A stretch of DNA of 47,278 bases from Streptomyces bambusae (GTDB lineage: Bacteria; Actinomycetota; Actinomycetes; Streptomycetales; Streptomycetaceae), in NCBI RefSeq assembly GCF_020532645.1, contig NZ_JAJAUZ010000055.1, positions 1-47,278 of the forward strand, given 5' to 3'. Position 1 is the first letter of the stretch, and every line of letters begins with the position of its first letter. The notes beneath the pieces were generated by a model that had not been told where the DNA came from, made no database searches, and saw nothing but the letters and a program-made list of their open reading frames with translations. The translations under genes and the position numbers were made by a program. This document shows, in pieces, positions 19,209 to 27,155 of the stretch.

Positions 19209-19220
19209 CGCGGCACCGGT

Positions 19221-19835
19221 TCAGCGCGCCACGAGCCGCCCCTTCCGGTGGACCCAGGTCTCCATGACCTCCCCGGAAGGGCAGCAGTTGATGTCGTCCG
19301 GAAGATAGAAACTGTCCTTGACCGTGATGCCGTCCGGTTCCATCCGTTCGACCTTCAGCTGATTCGGTGGCCCATCGAGCCTCGGCTTACGGCTTGTCAG
19401 GGTTCCGAGCACCGACAGTTGTCGACCCGCACCGTCGAAGACAAGAATGCCCATCGCCCTCATCCCCGCCAGGGTGGAGCCGTGGTTTCCACACAGCACG
19501 GGCAGCGCTGCCTCGTCTCGGTCGTCGCCCGTGATATCGCCGTAGAAGACCTCATCCGTAGCCGCCGACACGTCCTGCGGCATGTTCGGTTCCGGCCCGT
19601 CGAAATCCGAAGGCACGCCGATCGCCGTTCCTTCCTGCAGGCGGATGGCCTTCCGGGACCTGCACAGCGTTCCCGGTATCTCGATGCTCCGCCAGTCCAC
19701 GGCGCGCAGGTCGATCGGATCAGCCGGCACCTCACCCCGAGGAGCCAGTCGACAGGACACCAGCCCGGTCACGGCCACGAGGACGCAGACCAGGAGGAAC
19801 GGCATGCCCGTCGGCCGCCATGTCGATTGACCCAT
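19221..19835 (-). CDS. Putative lipoprotein
   Basis: This 204-residue protein has a lipoprotein signal: a hydrophobic core GMPFLLVCVLVAVTG ending in the lipobox-like LVSC (Cys ~28). The mature part contains GDITGDDRDEAALPVLCGNH, an FG-GAP-like acidic loop, and several Cys (TLCRSRK, INCCPSGEV). It is probably anchored to the outer face of the membrane. The start is ATG 19835. The neighbouring gene upstream, across a terminator, is a secreted phospholipase-like enzyme, but there is no operon link. Function unknown. Confidence 0.7.
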   Translation of the reverse strand: MGQSTWRPTGMPFLLVCVLVAVTGLVSCRLAPRGEVPADPIDLRAVDWRSIEIPGTLCRSRKAIRLQEGTAIGVPSDFDGPEPNMPQDVSAATDEVFYGDITGDDRDEAALPVLCGNHGSTLAGMRAMGILVFDGAGRQLSVLGTLTSRKPRLDGPPNQLKVERMEPDGITVKDSFYLPDDINCCPSGEVMETWVHRKGRLVAR

Positions 19836-19966
19836 GGTCTTCGCACCCCATTCGGACCGCACAGGCTTGCCGACAGTCTGCCCTTGCGTTCGGTGCCGTG
19901 GAGGGCAAATCTCCCTGTTCTCATCAGACATGCCCAGCGGGACGCACCCGGTCGGCCGTCCTCCCG

Positions 19967-20149
19967 TCAGATTGCGGGGCGCCGGAGGACGTCGGTGGGC
20001 TCCCAGTCGCTCTTCCAGAAGGCCTCGAACCAGTGCTCGCTGATGAACTGACGCTCGACCTCGTGGATGGGGTACATCCCCTGGATGTTGATCACGTCGT
20101 GGCCTTCGTGGCCCGGATGGGCGAGGTACTTCTCCACACGAGTGGCCAT
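19967..20149 (-). CDS. Short hypothetical ORF (60 residues), possibly a fragment
   Basis: The ORF encodes a 60-residue peptide ending EHWFEAFWKSDWEPTDVLRR followed by three residues. Amino-acid composition (Trp, His, Glu, Tyr) is protein-like rather than the Arg/Pro/Ala shadow pattern, so it was probably coding. There is no strong ribosome binding site before the ATG at 20149, and the terminator of the upstream gene lies only 40 bases away. It may be a true small gene or the C-terminal scrap of a larger one. Confidence 0.4.
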   Translation of the reverse strand: MATRVEKYLAHPGHEGHDVINIQGMYPIHEVERQFISEHWFEAFWKSDWEPTDVLRRPAI

Positions 20150-20187
20150 GTGTCCGGCCAGCCTGCACGATCACTGACCGGTGCACG

Positions 20188-20225
20188 CCATCGGGCCGCC
20201 CCCCTGAAGGGGAGCGGCCCGATGG
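20188..20225 (-). terminator. Stem-loop terminator of the PI-PLC-like gene
   Basis: CCATCGGGCCGC and GCGGCCCGATGG flank a C/G-rich loop, giving a 12-bp perfect stem that extends further into the loop. It sits 18 bases beyond the stop codon of the minus-strand gene at 20243. Confidence 0.85.
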
Positions 20226-20242
20226 CTGGAAGGGTTCCGGGG

Positions 20243-21802
20243 CTACTTGGAGCAGGTTTCCTGGGTGACCTTGCCGACCGAGGCAGTGGCGGTGGCCGGG
20301 TCCATCGACAGGCACAGGCCGGTCCAGTTGTTGATGAACTGGTAGGCCGGGCGGGATCCGGTCGGGGTGGCGAGCTTGGTCGGGATGATGTTCCAGAGCT
20401 GGCTGCCGGAGAACCAGCGGGTCTCGCAGTCCCACCAGAACAGCTGGGTGCCGGAGCCGGGCGGGGTGCCGTTGTTGTAGGGGACGGTCAGGCACTTGCC
20501 GTTGCTCGCCTTGATCCAGAAGTGGCCCTTGCCGTCGTACGTCGACGGCTTCTCGGCTCCCCACTGGTGGCTGCTCGGCGGGCTCGACTGGCAGTCGCGC
20601 TGGGTGACCAGGCCACCGGTCTTCGAGCTGTCGAACTCCGGTCCGCGGACCATGCAGCGGTTGTACAGGCTGTTCACGTAGGTCTTGTTGTCGTTGACCA
20701 GCCAGACCGTCCGGTTGCCGCCCTTGACCGCGTTGTCGGCGTTGTGGTCGATGACCGCGTTGACCAGGCCCCAGCCGGGGAAGTCCGTCATGATGATGCC
20801 GACGCGGCCGGAGTTGCCGTTGAGGTACTTCATCAGCCGGTAGTTGACGCCGTCCATCCAGTCGCCGCCGGCGTCTCCCAGGGGCTCCGAGTGGCCGCCG
20901 GCGAAGTCGGACGGCAGCAGGCCGATGGGGGCCTTGGACGCGGAGGCGTACGTCAGGTACGTGTCGCCGGCGCGGCCGTTGATCGCCTTGTCGACGTTGT
21001 CCTTGACGTAGCCCCACTTCTCCGGGACGTTGTCCGCCCCCCAGTGGTCTTCCTTGTGGTCGTTGAAGCCGGCGATCCCGTAGTGGTCGCCGTCGGCGTT
21101 GTCGAAGCTGCCCAGGACCAGCTTGCCCCGGACCTGCCCGAGCGTGGGGACCTTCGCCCGGCCGGCGCCGGACACCGAGTCCTTGTAGAACAGGCTGGAG
21201 TACCGGCTCCGGTAGCCGTCGAAGATCTCCCGGACCTGCGTCGGGGTCACCGAAGAGGGGTCGTTCGAGCAGTCGGCGATGCCACCGCCGCCATAGGGGC
21301 ACTCGGCGCGGAGACGCATCACGATCGTCTCGGTCGGGTGCTTGGCGAGGAAGCTCCTGGCCTTGCTCAGCACGTCGTCGAAGTTGGCCTGCTGGTAGGC
21401 CTTGCCGTGGTGGATCGTGAAGCTGCCCCCGATGGCCCGGACCCGGATGTCGATGGCCCGGACTCCCCGGTCCAACTGCGCCGTCAGGGTGTCCGCGCTG
21501 TTGCCGTAGTCCTCCTGCGTCGCCACCATGCCGCCGCCGTGGATGGAGAGCGTGTCGTGGGTCCCCGGGATGGACATGGCCGAGAGCGGCGTGTCGTTCG
21601 CGATGCCCCACATCCACTCGGCGCGGTCCGCCTGTCCGAGGTTGCGGTAGGCGTGCTGGTTGGTCGACCCCGCCGCCCCGGCGGTGGCGGGCGTGAGCAG
21701 TACGGTGCCCAGGGCGAGACCGGCGGCCGTCAGCAGACCTGTCAGCCGGCGGGACCGCCCGCGCGATCCGGCGCCGACGGCGTGGGGGGTGAAGCGGGAC
21801 AT
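20243..21802 (-). CDS. Secreted phosphatidylinositol-specific phospholipase C-like protein with lectin-like tail
   Basis: This 519-residue exported protein begins with a Sec signal (basic GRSRR, hydrophobic LTGLLTAAGLALGTVLL, cleavage near AGAA ~44). Residues ~60-380 are a PI-PLC X-type TIM barrel: MSIPGTHDTLS with catalytic His82, RGVRAIDIRVR, and FTIHHGKAYQQ with the second His near 131-132. The last ~130 residues are a beta-trefoil/ricin-B-like module with paired Cys and QLWNIIP (QxW) motifs, likely for glycan binding. The enzyme would cleave phosphatidylinositol or a glycosylated relative outside the cell. The ATG is preceded by a weak Shine-Dalgarno (AGGAG). A stem-loop terminates it. 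Confidence 0.9.
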   Translation of the reverse strand: MSRFTPHAVGAGSRGRSRRLTGLLTAAGLALGTVLLTPATAGAAGSTNQHAYRNLGQADRAEWMWGIANDTPLSAMSIPGTHDTLSIHGGGMVATQEDYGNSADTLTAQLDRGVRAIDIRVRAIGGSFTIHHGKAYQQANFDDVLSKARSFLAKHPTETIVMRLRAECPYGGGGIADCSNDPSSVTPTQVREIFDGYRSRYSSLFYKDSVSGAGRAKVPTLGQVRGKLVLGSFDNADGDHYGIAGFNDHKEDHWGADNVPEKWGYVKDNVDKAINGRAGDTYLTYASASKAPIGLLPSDFAGGHSEPLGDAGGDWMDGVNYRLMKYLNGNSGRVGIIMTDFPGWGLVNAVIDHNADNAVKGGNRTVWLVNDNKTYVNSLYNRCMVRGPEFDSSKTGGLVTQRDCQSSPPSSHQWGAEKPSTYDGKGHFWIKASNGKCLTVPYNNGTPPGSGTQLFWWDCETRWFSGSQLWNIIPTKLATPTGSRPAYQFINNWTGLCLSMDPATATASVGKVTQETCSK

Positions 21803-22057
21803 GGAACTCCTGTCCGAGTACGAGTGGCGATGCGGGATCCAGCCTGACCGCCACCCCTACCGTTCCGCTGACGTTCTGCTTACGCCCCGGACAGGGCGGA
21901 CGACGACGGCCGCTCGCGCGCCGATCGAATGTCCCTGGCCCCGGTCGGCTGTGGCGGGAACCGGCCCCCTGCCGCCGTCAGCAGGGTCTCTGTCGAGGCG
22001 TCGCTCCTGTAGCGTCCGGGGCAGGTCGCGGATCGCGTCACCCCGCCCGCCCCGCCT

Positions 22058-22168
22058 TCACGGGCCGCCGGACTCGGGTGCGCCGGGCTCGACCGCTCCG
22101 TCCACCGCTTCCAGCAGGATCGACCCGCCACCCTCCAGCGGCACCCGCACAAGACCCTGCCTCCACAC
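22058..22168 (-). pseudogene. Truncated Trypco1-like ORF
   Basis: The 502 bases from 21803 to 22304 hold one plausible coding remnant. From a GTG at 22168, with AGGGGGAG just before it (22171-22178), 36 codons read to a TGA and include VRVPLEGGGSILLEAVDG. This is the N-terminal pattern of trypsin-co-occurring (Trypco1) domain proteins, which normally run to ~110 residues. No continuation in another frame is convincing, so it looks cut short. The remainder of the interval is non-coding. Confidence 0.35.
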
Positions 22169-22304
22169 AACTCCCCCTGAGACAAACGTGGTTCCCTGTC
22201 ATTGAGCCGGGAGTCCGGTGCCCGCACCCCCGTCCGCACCACGCTGCCGGGGACCGGCACATACGGACCGGACTCCTCCGCCGCAAGGGGCAGCGCCTGC
22301 CGGT

Positions 22305-23558
22305 TCACGGCTGCGCCAGGACCTTCCGCAGGGCCGCGAGTGCGGTGTGGAGTTCGTCCTCCGTGATGGTCAGCGGTGGGGCCAGCCGGATCGTGGATCG
22401 GTGGGTGTCCTTGACCAGGACGCCTTCGGCGAGGAGCCGTTCGCTGATCTGCCGTCCCGTGCCGAGCGCGGGGTCGACGTCCACGCCTGCCCACAGGCCC
22501 CGGGCCCGGTAGCCCGTGACACCGGCGCCGGATGTGGCCAGCTCGGCCAGGCCGCGGTCGAGGACCTGGCCGAGCTCGGCCGCGTGCCGCTGGTACTCGC
22601 CGGTCGCCAGCAGGTCGAGGACCGCCGAACCCACGGCGGCGGAGAGGGGGTTGCCGCCGAAGGTCGATCCGTGCTCGCCGGGGCGGAGTACGGAGAGCAC
22701 GTCGCGGCGGGCGACGACCGCGGAGACCGGGACGATCCCGCCGCCCAGGGCCTTCCCGAGGAGCAGGACGTCCGGCACCACCGATTCGTGGTCCACGGCC
22801 AGCGTGCGGCCCGTACGCCCCAGGCCCGACTGGATCTCGTCGGCGATGAAGAGGCACCCGGCGCGGCGGGTCAGTTCGCGGACCCCGGTGAGGTAGCCGT
22901 CGTCGGGGATGAGGACACCGGCCTCGCCCTGGATGGGCTCGATCAGCACGGCCGCCGTCGTCTCGTCCACGGCCGCTTCCAGCGCGGCGAGGTCGTTGTA
23001 CGGGACGGTGCGGAAGCCGGGGGTGAAGGGTCCGAACCCGGCGCGGGCCGTCTCGTCCGTCGAAAAGCTGACGATCGTGGTGGTGCGGCCGTGGAAGTTG
23101 CCTCCGGCGACGACGATCGTCGCCCGGTCCGGTGCGACGCCCTTGACCTCGTACGCCCACTTGCGGGCCACCTTGATCGCGCTCTCCACGGCCTCGGCTC
23201 CGGTGTTCATCGGCAGCACCATGTCGAGCCCGGTCAGCGCGGCCAGCTGCTCGGCGAAGCCGGCCAGCCGGTCGCTGTGGAAGGCGCGGGAGGTGAGGGT
23301 GACCTCGTCGAGCTGGCGGTGCGCGGCGTCGACGAGGGCCGGGTGGCGGTGCCCGAAGTTGAGAGCGGAGTAGCCGGCCAGCATGTCGAGGTAGCGGCGG
23401 CCCTCGACGTCCTCGACCCAGGTGCCTTCCGCGCGGGCGACGACCACGGGCAGCGGGTGGTAGTTGTGTGCGAGCAGCCGGGCCTCGGCCCGGATCAGCT
23501 GCTCCGACGAACGCGGCTCGGCAGCGGAGCTTTCGGCGACGGCAGCGGGGCTGGTCAT
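22305..23558 (-). CDS. rocD: Ornithine aminotransferase
   Basis: This 417-residue class-III PLP aminotransferase converts ornithine and 2-oxoglutarate to glutamate semialdehyde and glutamate. Diagnostic segments are NYHPLPVVVARAEGTWVEDV, MNTGAEAVESAIKVARKWAY, the PLP-contacting LFIADEIQSGLGRTG and the Schiff-base lysine in LLLGKALGGG. The ATG at 23558 overlaps the stop of the upstream ddaH gene (TCATGAG on the plus strand), so the two are translated together, and GGAGATC precedes it. Together with ddaH, which yields citrulline from methylated arginines or acts on arginine relatives, this is an arginine/ornithine catabolic unit. Confidence 0.95.
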   Translation of the reverse strand: MTSPAAVAESSAAEPRSSEQLIRAEARLLAHNYHPLPVVVARAEGTWVEDVEGRRYLDMLAGYSALNFGHRHPALVDAAHRQLDEVTLTSRAFHSDRLAGFAEQLAALTGLDMVLPMNTGAEAVESAIKVARKWAYEVKGVAPDRATIVVAGGNFHGRTTTIVSFSTDETARAGFGPFTPGFRTVPYNDLAALEAAVDETTAAVLIEPIQGEAGVLIPDDGYLTGVRELTRRAGCLFIADEIQSGLGRTGRTLAVDHESVVPDVLLLGKALGGGIVPVSAVVARRDVLSVLRPGEHGSTFGGNPLSAAVGSAVLDLLATGEYQRHAAELGQVLDRGLAELATSGAGVTGYRARGLWAGVDVDPALGTGRQISERLLAEGVLVKDTHRSTIRLAPPLTITEDELHTALAALRKVLAQP

Positions 23559-24412
23559 GAGCGGATCTCCTGGGTGCAGCACTTGATGCCGCCGCCGGCT
23601 TTGCGGAATTCCGAGAGGTCGACGGGGACGGGGACGTAGCCTCGGTGGACGAGCCGGTCGATCAGGTCGAGCGCCTGCGGGGCGACGAACACGTGGCGGC
23701 CGTCGGAGACCGAGTTGAGGCCGAACGCGAGGGCGTCCTCCTCGGTGGCGATCACCGCGTCGGGATAGAGCCGGCGCAGCGCCTCCCGACTGCCCGGCGA
23801 GAACGCCGCCGGGTAGTAGGCGATGTTGCCCTCGCCCGTCCCGCCGTCTTCGCCCGGTTCCGGGCCGAGGAAGAACAGGGCGGTGTCCAGGTGGTAGAAG
23901 CGGGGATCCACCAGATCGAGGCTGATCACGGGCCTGCCGAAGAACTCCTGCACCTCGCGGTGAGCGGTCCTCTGCGTACGGAAGCCCGTGCCCGCCAGCA
24001 CGTACCGGCCGGCCGGGACGAGATCGCCCTCGCCCTCGCAGACCGACTCGGCAGGGTGGACGTCGTACCCGGCCTCCTTGAACCAGGCGGCGTACGCCGC
24101 GGACTCCGGCTGCCGCTCGGGCGCGTGGAAGGACGAGCCGAAGACCTTGCCGTCCAGGACGAGGGCGGCGTTGGCCGCGAACACCATGTCGGGCAGGCCG
24201 GCCACCGGAGCGACCGTCTCGACCGTGTGGCCGTGGGCCCGGTAGGTCTCGACCAGGGTCTGCCACTGGCCCCGGGCGAGCTCGGGATCGACCGGTGTGC
24301 CGGGGTTCATCCACGGGTTGATGGCGTAGCGCACCTCGAAGTGACGGGGCTCGCACATCAGATAGCGCCTGGGGATCGGGGCGCTGCCGAGCTGGGCACG
24401 TTCTACGGGCAC
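23555..24412 (-). CDS. ddaH: Dimethylarginine dimethylaminohydrolase / amidinotransferase-superfamily hydrolase
   Basis: This 285-residue enzyme has the guanidine-modifying superfamily fold. Key features are LMCEPRHFEVRYAINPWMNP near the start, DMVFAANAALVLDG, the catalytic His in YHLDTALFFL, and the nucleophile Cys in the terminal GGGIKCCTQEI. It should hydrolyse N-methylated arginines to citrulline and methylamines. The start is GTG 24412: GGAGGAAA lies 7-14 bases upstream, whereas the longer in-frame ATG at 24487 has no Shine-Dalgarno. It overlaps rocD by four bases. The Lrp/AsnC gene on the same strand upstream is the likely regulator. Confidence 0.9.
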   Translation of the reverse strand: MPVERAQLGSAPIPRRYLMCEPRHFEVRYAINPWMNPGTPVDPELARGQWQTLVETYRAHGHTVETVAPVAGLPDMVFAANAALVLDGKVFGSSFHAPERQPESAAYAAWFKEAGYDVHPAESVCEGEGDLVPAGRYVLAGTGFRTQRTAHREVQEFFGRPVISLDLVDPRFYHLDTALFFLGPEPGEDGGTGEGNIAYYPAAFSPGSREALRRLYPDAVIATEEDALAFGLNSVSDGRHVFVAPQALDLIDRLVHRGYVPVPVDLSEFRKAGGGIKCCTQEIRS

Positions 24413-24535
24413 AGGGAATTTCCTCCGCGTTCCACGGGGGCGATGAGGGATGCCCCTACCGTAGAAAGCGGCCGATACGCCCGGCAAGAACGAAGGGCTG
24501 CGCGCACACGCAGGAATGCTGCGTGGAACCGAGGT

Positions 24536-25063
24536 CTAGAGCAGGTTCCCTGCGTGGCCGAGGGCCTCCCCCGTTCCGGCGGTCGGCGCGGGCTCGCTGG
24601 CGCCCGCCTCCGGGCTCTCGGGCAGCAGGTGGGACAGCACCATGTAGCTGATCGTCTTGCGGATGAAGGGCTCGCTGCGGATCCGCTCCAGCACTTCCTC
24701 GAAGTGCCCGACGTCGGTGGCCCGGATGTGCAGCAGTGCGTCCGCGGCTCCGGTCACGGTCATGGCCGCGGCGATCTCCGGATACTTGCGCGCCACTTCC
24801 GCGAGCCGCCTGGGCGGTGCCGCACTGTCGCAGTACACCTCGATGTACGCCTCTGTGCGCCAACCGAGTGCGGCAGGACGGACGGTGGCACGGAACCCGG
24901 TGATCACACCGGTGTCGCGCAGCCGGTCGACCCGGCGTTTGACGGCGGTGGCGGACAGGCCGACGGCCGTGCCGATCTCGGCGAAACTCGCTCGGGCGTT
25001 CGCCATCAGCGTCGCGACGATCTTGCGGTCGAGCTCGTCGAACGGGGTGGGCTTGAGGGTCAT
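24536..25063 (-). CDS. Lrp/AsnC-family transcriptional regulator
   Basis: This 175-residue regulator has an N-terminal winged HTH (DELDRKIVATLMANARASFA, then IGTAVGLSATAVKRRVDRL at ~30-48). A RAM/ACT-like ligand-binding domain follows, ending with VGHFEEVLERIRSEPFIRKT. It lies 123 bases upstream of ddaH on the same strand and probably controls ddaH-rocD in response to an amino acid such as arginine or ornithine (inference from position). The C-terminal 20 residues after LPESPEAG are a disordered tail, longer than usual. GAGGAAAA lies upstream of the ATG. Confidence 0.92.
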   Translation of the reverse strand: MTLKPTPFDELDRKIVATLMANARASFAEIGTAVGLSATAVKRRVDRLRDTGVITGFRATVRPAALGWRTEAYIEVYCDSAAPPRRLAEVARKYPEIAAAMTVTGAADALLHIRATDVGHFEEVLERIRSEPFIRKTISYMVLSHLLPESPEAGASEPAPTAGTGEALGHAGNLL

Positions 25064-25237
25064 GGTGGGCGTTCTTTTCCTCGTGGCGCCGGGAGGCGGG
25101 CCGCCTTCGCTCCTATCTTGCCGTGCACGCCCGCCCCAACACCCCCACCCGCAGCGCGGCCTGGTCCGCGTCCTCGCCCCGAGCGCCCGGCCCCGCCCGC
25201 CACGCGGGGAGCAGGCCGGCGCAGCACGGTCCGCAGG

Positions 25238-26098
25238 TTACGGAGCGCTGATGAGCTGTCCGAACCGGGCGGCAAGCCAGGGCTTGCGCCCGCCGGCCCG
25301 CATCTGACCGCGTGCGATCGCCTTCCAGGGCGGGGTACGCCCGTACGAGACCAGCAGGAAGGCGACCGGTGTCGCGGTGATCCGGCAGTCGTAGCGGCGG
25401 GGCGGGGCGTCGCGGGTCACCGTCATCGTCCGGTCGGCGACGTCGACCGCAAGTCGCGGACCGCCCTTGATGGAGAGGTCGAATGCGAGGCTGATCCCCC
25501 GCGCCCGCGTCGCGTCCAGCGTCAGCGGCATGAGCGTCGGCATCGTCTGGCCGATCGCCAGGCGCGCCTCTTCCTGGGCGATGGGCCAAGGAAGACGGGC
25601 GCCGCGCGCGATGTCCAGTCCGTGCAGGAGAGTCTCGCTGAGCAGCAGACCGGTCAGCGTCGCCAGCGTGAACGTCGCGTCCTTCCCGAACCAGGGCACG
25701 GCGACGGGGGTGTCCGGGGCGAGGCCGGCGGTTTCCCGCAGGAACGTCTCGCCCCGCTCGGTGATGAAGTCGCCCAGTCGGTCGCGGTCCGCATCGGCGA
25801 AGAGACGGATGGACGCGGCGTTCACAGCCGTGATCCGCTCTTCGAGGGTTCCGTCACCCGGCGGCAGGATGCCGTCCCAGTCCATGGACCCGTCGCCGGT
25901 GGCGGCGGAGCAGTACGCGAGATACACGGCCGCGAGGTGCGAGCCGACGTCGCCCACCGACCACACCGGTACTCCGGACGCCGCGTCCGGGTCGCGCACG
26001 TCGCGCAGGAGCCGCACCAGGCGCTCCCTCGCGGCGGCCACTGCCGCGCGGGTCTTCTCGTGCTCACCGACAGGACTTAACTTCGCGGCACTGTCCAT
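25238..26098 (-). CDS. Maleylpyruvate-isomerase-like (DinB fold) protein with SCP2-like C-terminus
   Basis: This 286-residue protein has an N-terminal four-helix domain (EHEKTRAAVAAARERLVRLL, WSVGDVGSHLAAVY with metal-ligand His, and LLLSETLLHGLDIARGARLP with a second His). This is the mycothiol-dependent maleylpyruvate isomerase/DinB family. The C-terminal ~90 residues (ISLAFDLSIKGGPRLAVDVA) look like an SCP2-type lipid-binding domain. Such proteins are thought to use mycothiol as cofactor or to act as metal-dependent thiol-S-transferases; the substrate is unknown. The ATG at 26098 follows GGGGGGAATCGC. It is divergent from the attenuator/ACT gene. Confidence 0.85.
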   Translation of the reverse strand: MDSAAKLSPVGEHEKTRAAVAAARERLVRLLRDVRDPDAASGVPVWSVGDVGSHLAAVYLAYCSAATGDGSMDWDGILPPGDGTLEERITAVNAASIRLFADADRDRLGDFITERGETFLRETAGLAPDTPVAVPWFGKDATFTLATLTGLLLSETLLHGLDIARGARLPWPIAQEEARLAIGQTMPTLMPLTLDATRARGISLAFDLSIKGGPRLAVDVADRTMTVTRDAPPRRYDCRITATPVAFLLVSYGRTPPWKAIARGQMRAGGRKPWLAARFGQLISAP

Positions 26099-26280
26099 GC
26101 GATTCCCCCCTGGCACGCAAACGGCCCCAAAGATTACCGTCCAGTAGCCGGAGTCGACAGGGGAACGCCCGATTCACCCCCCGCACCCCCTGCTCCACAC
26201 CCGCCCCCACTCGCTCCACGCGCCGTCCGAATCCTGAGACGTCCTTCTCGCTGCCGAGGGGGCTGTGGGACCATCCCCCC

Positions 26281-26328
26281 ATGCAGCGCCAGCTCATTAT
26301 TAGTGGCAGCGTGCCGGCACCGAGATGA
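26281..26328 (+). CDS. Candidate attenuator leader peptide (15 residues)
   Basis: ATG 26281 opens a 15-codon ORF, MQRQLIISGSVPAPR, ending in TGA at 26326. It contains two consecutive ATT isoleucine codons followed by AGT, all rare in this genome, which is what a ribosome-stalling leader needs. The stop is 38 bases before an intrinsic terminator. No coding gene on this strand lies upstream, so the terminator must belong to this leader. A GGGGG/GTGGGA purine-rich stretch precedes the ATG. The peptide differs from the ilvB leader I remember from streptomycetes. Confidence 0.55.
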   Translation: MQRQLIISGSVPAPR

Positions 26329-26329
26329 C

Positions 26330-26400
26330 CGGGAACGACCGTTCCCGCACCTCACCGCCCGCACGCAGACCTCTCGCATTCCGCGAGGGGTCTTTTTGTT
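26330..26400 (+). terminator. Intrinsic terminator/attenuator before the ACT-domain gene
   Basis: A 7-bp hairpin (CGGGAAC/GTTCCCG, 26330-26347) precedes an 11-bp stem AGACCTCTCGC (26367-26377) with GCGAGGGGTCT (26383-26393; one G-U pair, loop ATTCC). TTTTTG follows immediately. A T-tract after a stem is rare in streptomycete terminators but usual in their amino-acid attenuators. Confidence 0.85.
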
Positions 26401-26466
26401 TGTCATCAGCAGCCCTGACACAGCAGCCTCACCCGGCCCGGCAGACCTGGACAGGAAGCAGTCGAC

Positions 26467-26820
26467 ATGAACCACGATGTCCTTCACGTCTTCGACGCGA
26501 CGCCGCCCGACAGCGCCCAGCGCGACGGCTTTCTGCGCACCCGGCACGCAATCGACGAGCTCGTCGCCCCCGCCCCCGCCCCGGACCACGCGGCCTGCAC
26601 CCTCACCCTGACGCTCCGGGACAGCCATCGAGCACTGGGCCGGATCGCCGCCACCCTGAGCAGCATCCCGGTCCTGGCCCTGTCATACGCGGTGACGGGC
26701 ACCGACCGGGCCACCGTCCGGATCCAGGTGCCGCAGGCCCACGCCCCACGCGCACGGGCCAAACTGAACCGCATGGTGGACGCACTGACAGTCACCGAAC
26801 AGCGCCCCGCCCTCCCCTGA
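26467..26820 (+). CDS. Stand-alone ACT-domain protein (IlvN-like)
   Basis: This is a 117-residue protein. After a ~40-residue lead-in, residues ~43-112 have an ACT layout: CTLTLTLRDSHRALGRIAAT (strand, then helix with the ligand-loop position), LSSIPVLALSYAVTG, ATVRIQV, and RARAKLNRMVDALTVTE. The K/QLNKLVDVL-type end resembles the small regulatory subunit of acetohydroxyacid synthase. No catalytic domain is attached and no biosynthetic gene follows within 700 bases. The leader peptide and terminator upstream imply control by amino-acid supply, likely isoleucine or other branched-chain residues (inference). It may modulate an enzyme encoded elsewhere. Confidence 0.65.
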   Translation: MNHDVLHVFDATPPDSAQRDGFLRTRHAIDELVAPAPAPDHAACTLTLTLRDSHRALGRIAATLSSIPVLALSYAVTGTDRATVRIQVPQAHAPRARAKLNRMVDALTVTEQRPALP

Positions 26821-26933
26821 AACCGGCGCGTGAGGCGTGACGCCGGCGGCGAATTCCGTCCACCGCCATCGCCCGTACGGGGTTCTTGCAAGACTGGCGC
26901 AAAGGCACTGCGTTGGCCAGGGGGACGAACGTC

Positions 26934-27155
26934 ATGGGCAACTACGGCAACACGCTGGACCGCTGGTACCGACGGGCCGCGGTGGTGCTCTGGCCCCGCC
27001 AGCGGTCTTTCGCGGCACGCGCCGAAGCCGGCCCCGAGGCAGCCCTGCACGAGCTCAGGGAGTGCCTCCAGTCCCCCCGCGGCATGCAGAGCGGCCTTGA
27101 ACAGCGGGACGGACGCGGTGACCGGACCGCGGTCGGTCCAGAAGGGGGCGAGTGA
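26934..27155 (+). pseudogene. Fragment of a larger conserved Streptomyces protein (YGNTLDRWYRR motif)
   Basis: The ORF starts MGNYGNTLDRWYRRAAVVLW, a motif I associate with the interior of larger streptomycete proteins rather than with an N-terminus. After ARAEAGPEAALHELRECL the sequence loses protein character. An AGGGGGA upstream gives the ATG a passable ribosome binding site, so a 73-residue product may be made. Its stop overlaps the next GTG. I regard it as part of a broken gene whose other piece may be the following ORF. Confidence 0.4.

Noticed and set aside
19221..21854. 877-codon minus-strand ORF
   Set aside because: Only its last 204 codons (the lipoprotein) are real; upstream it is out of frame with the PI-PLC-like gene and crosses a terminator.
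23645..26080. 811-codon plus-strand ORF opposite ddaH, the Lrp gene and the isomerase-like gene
   Set aside because: It is composed of antisense sequence across three genes, with no start signal or motif.
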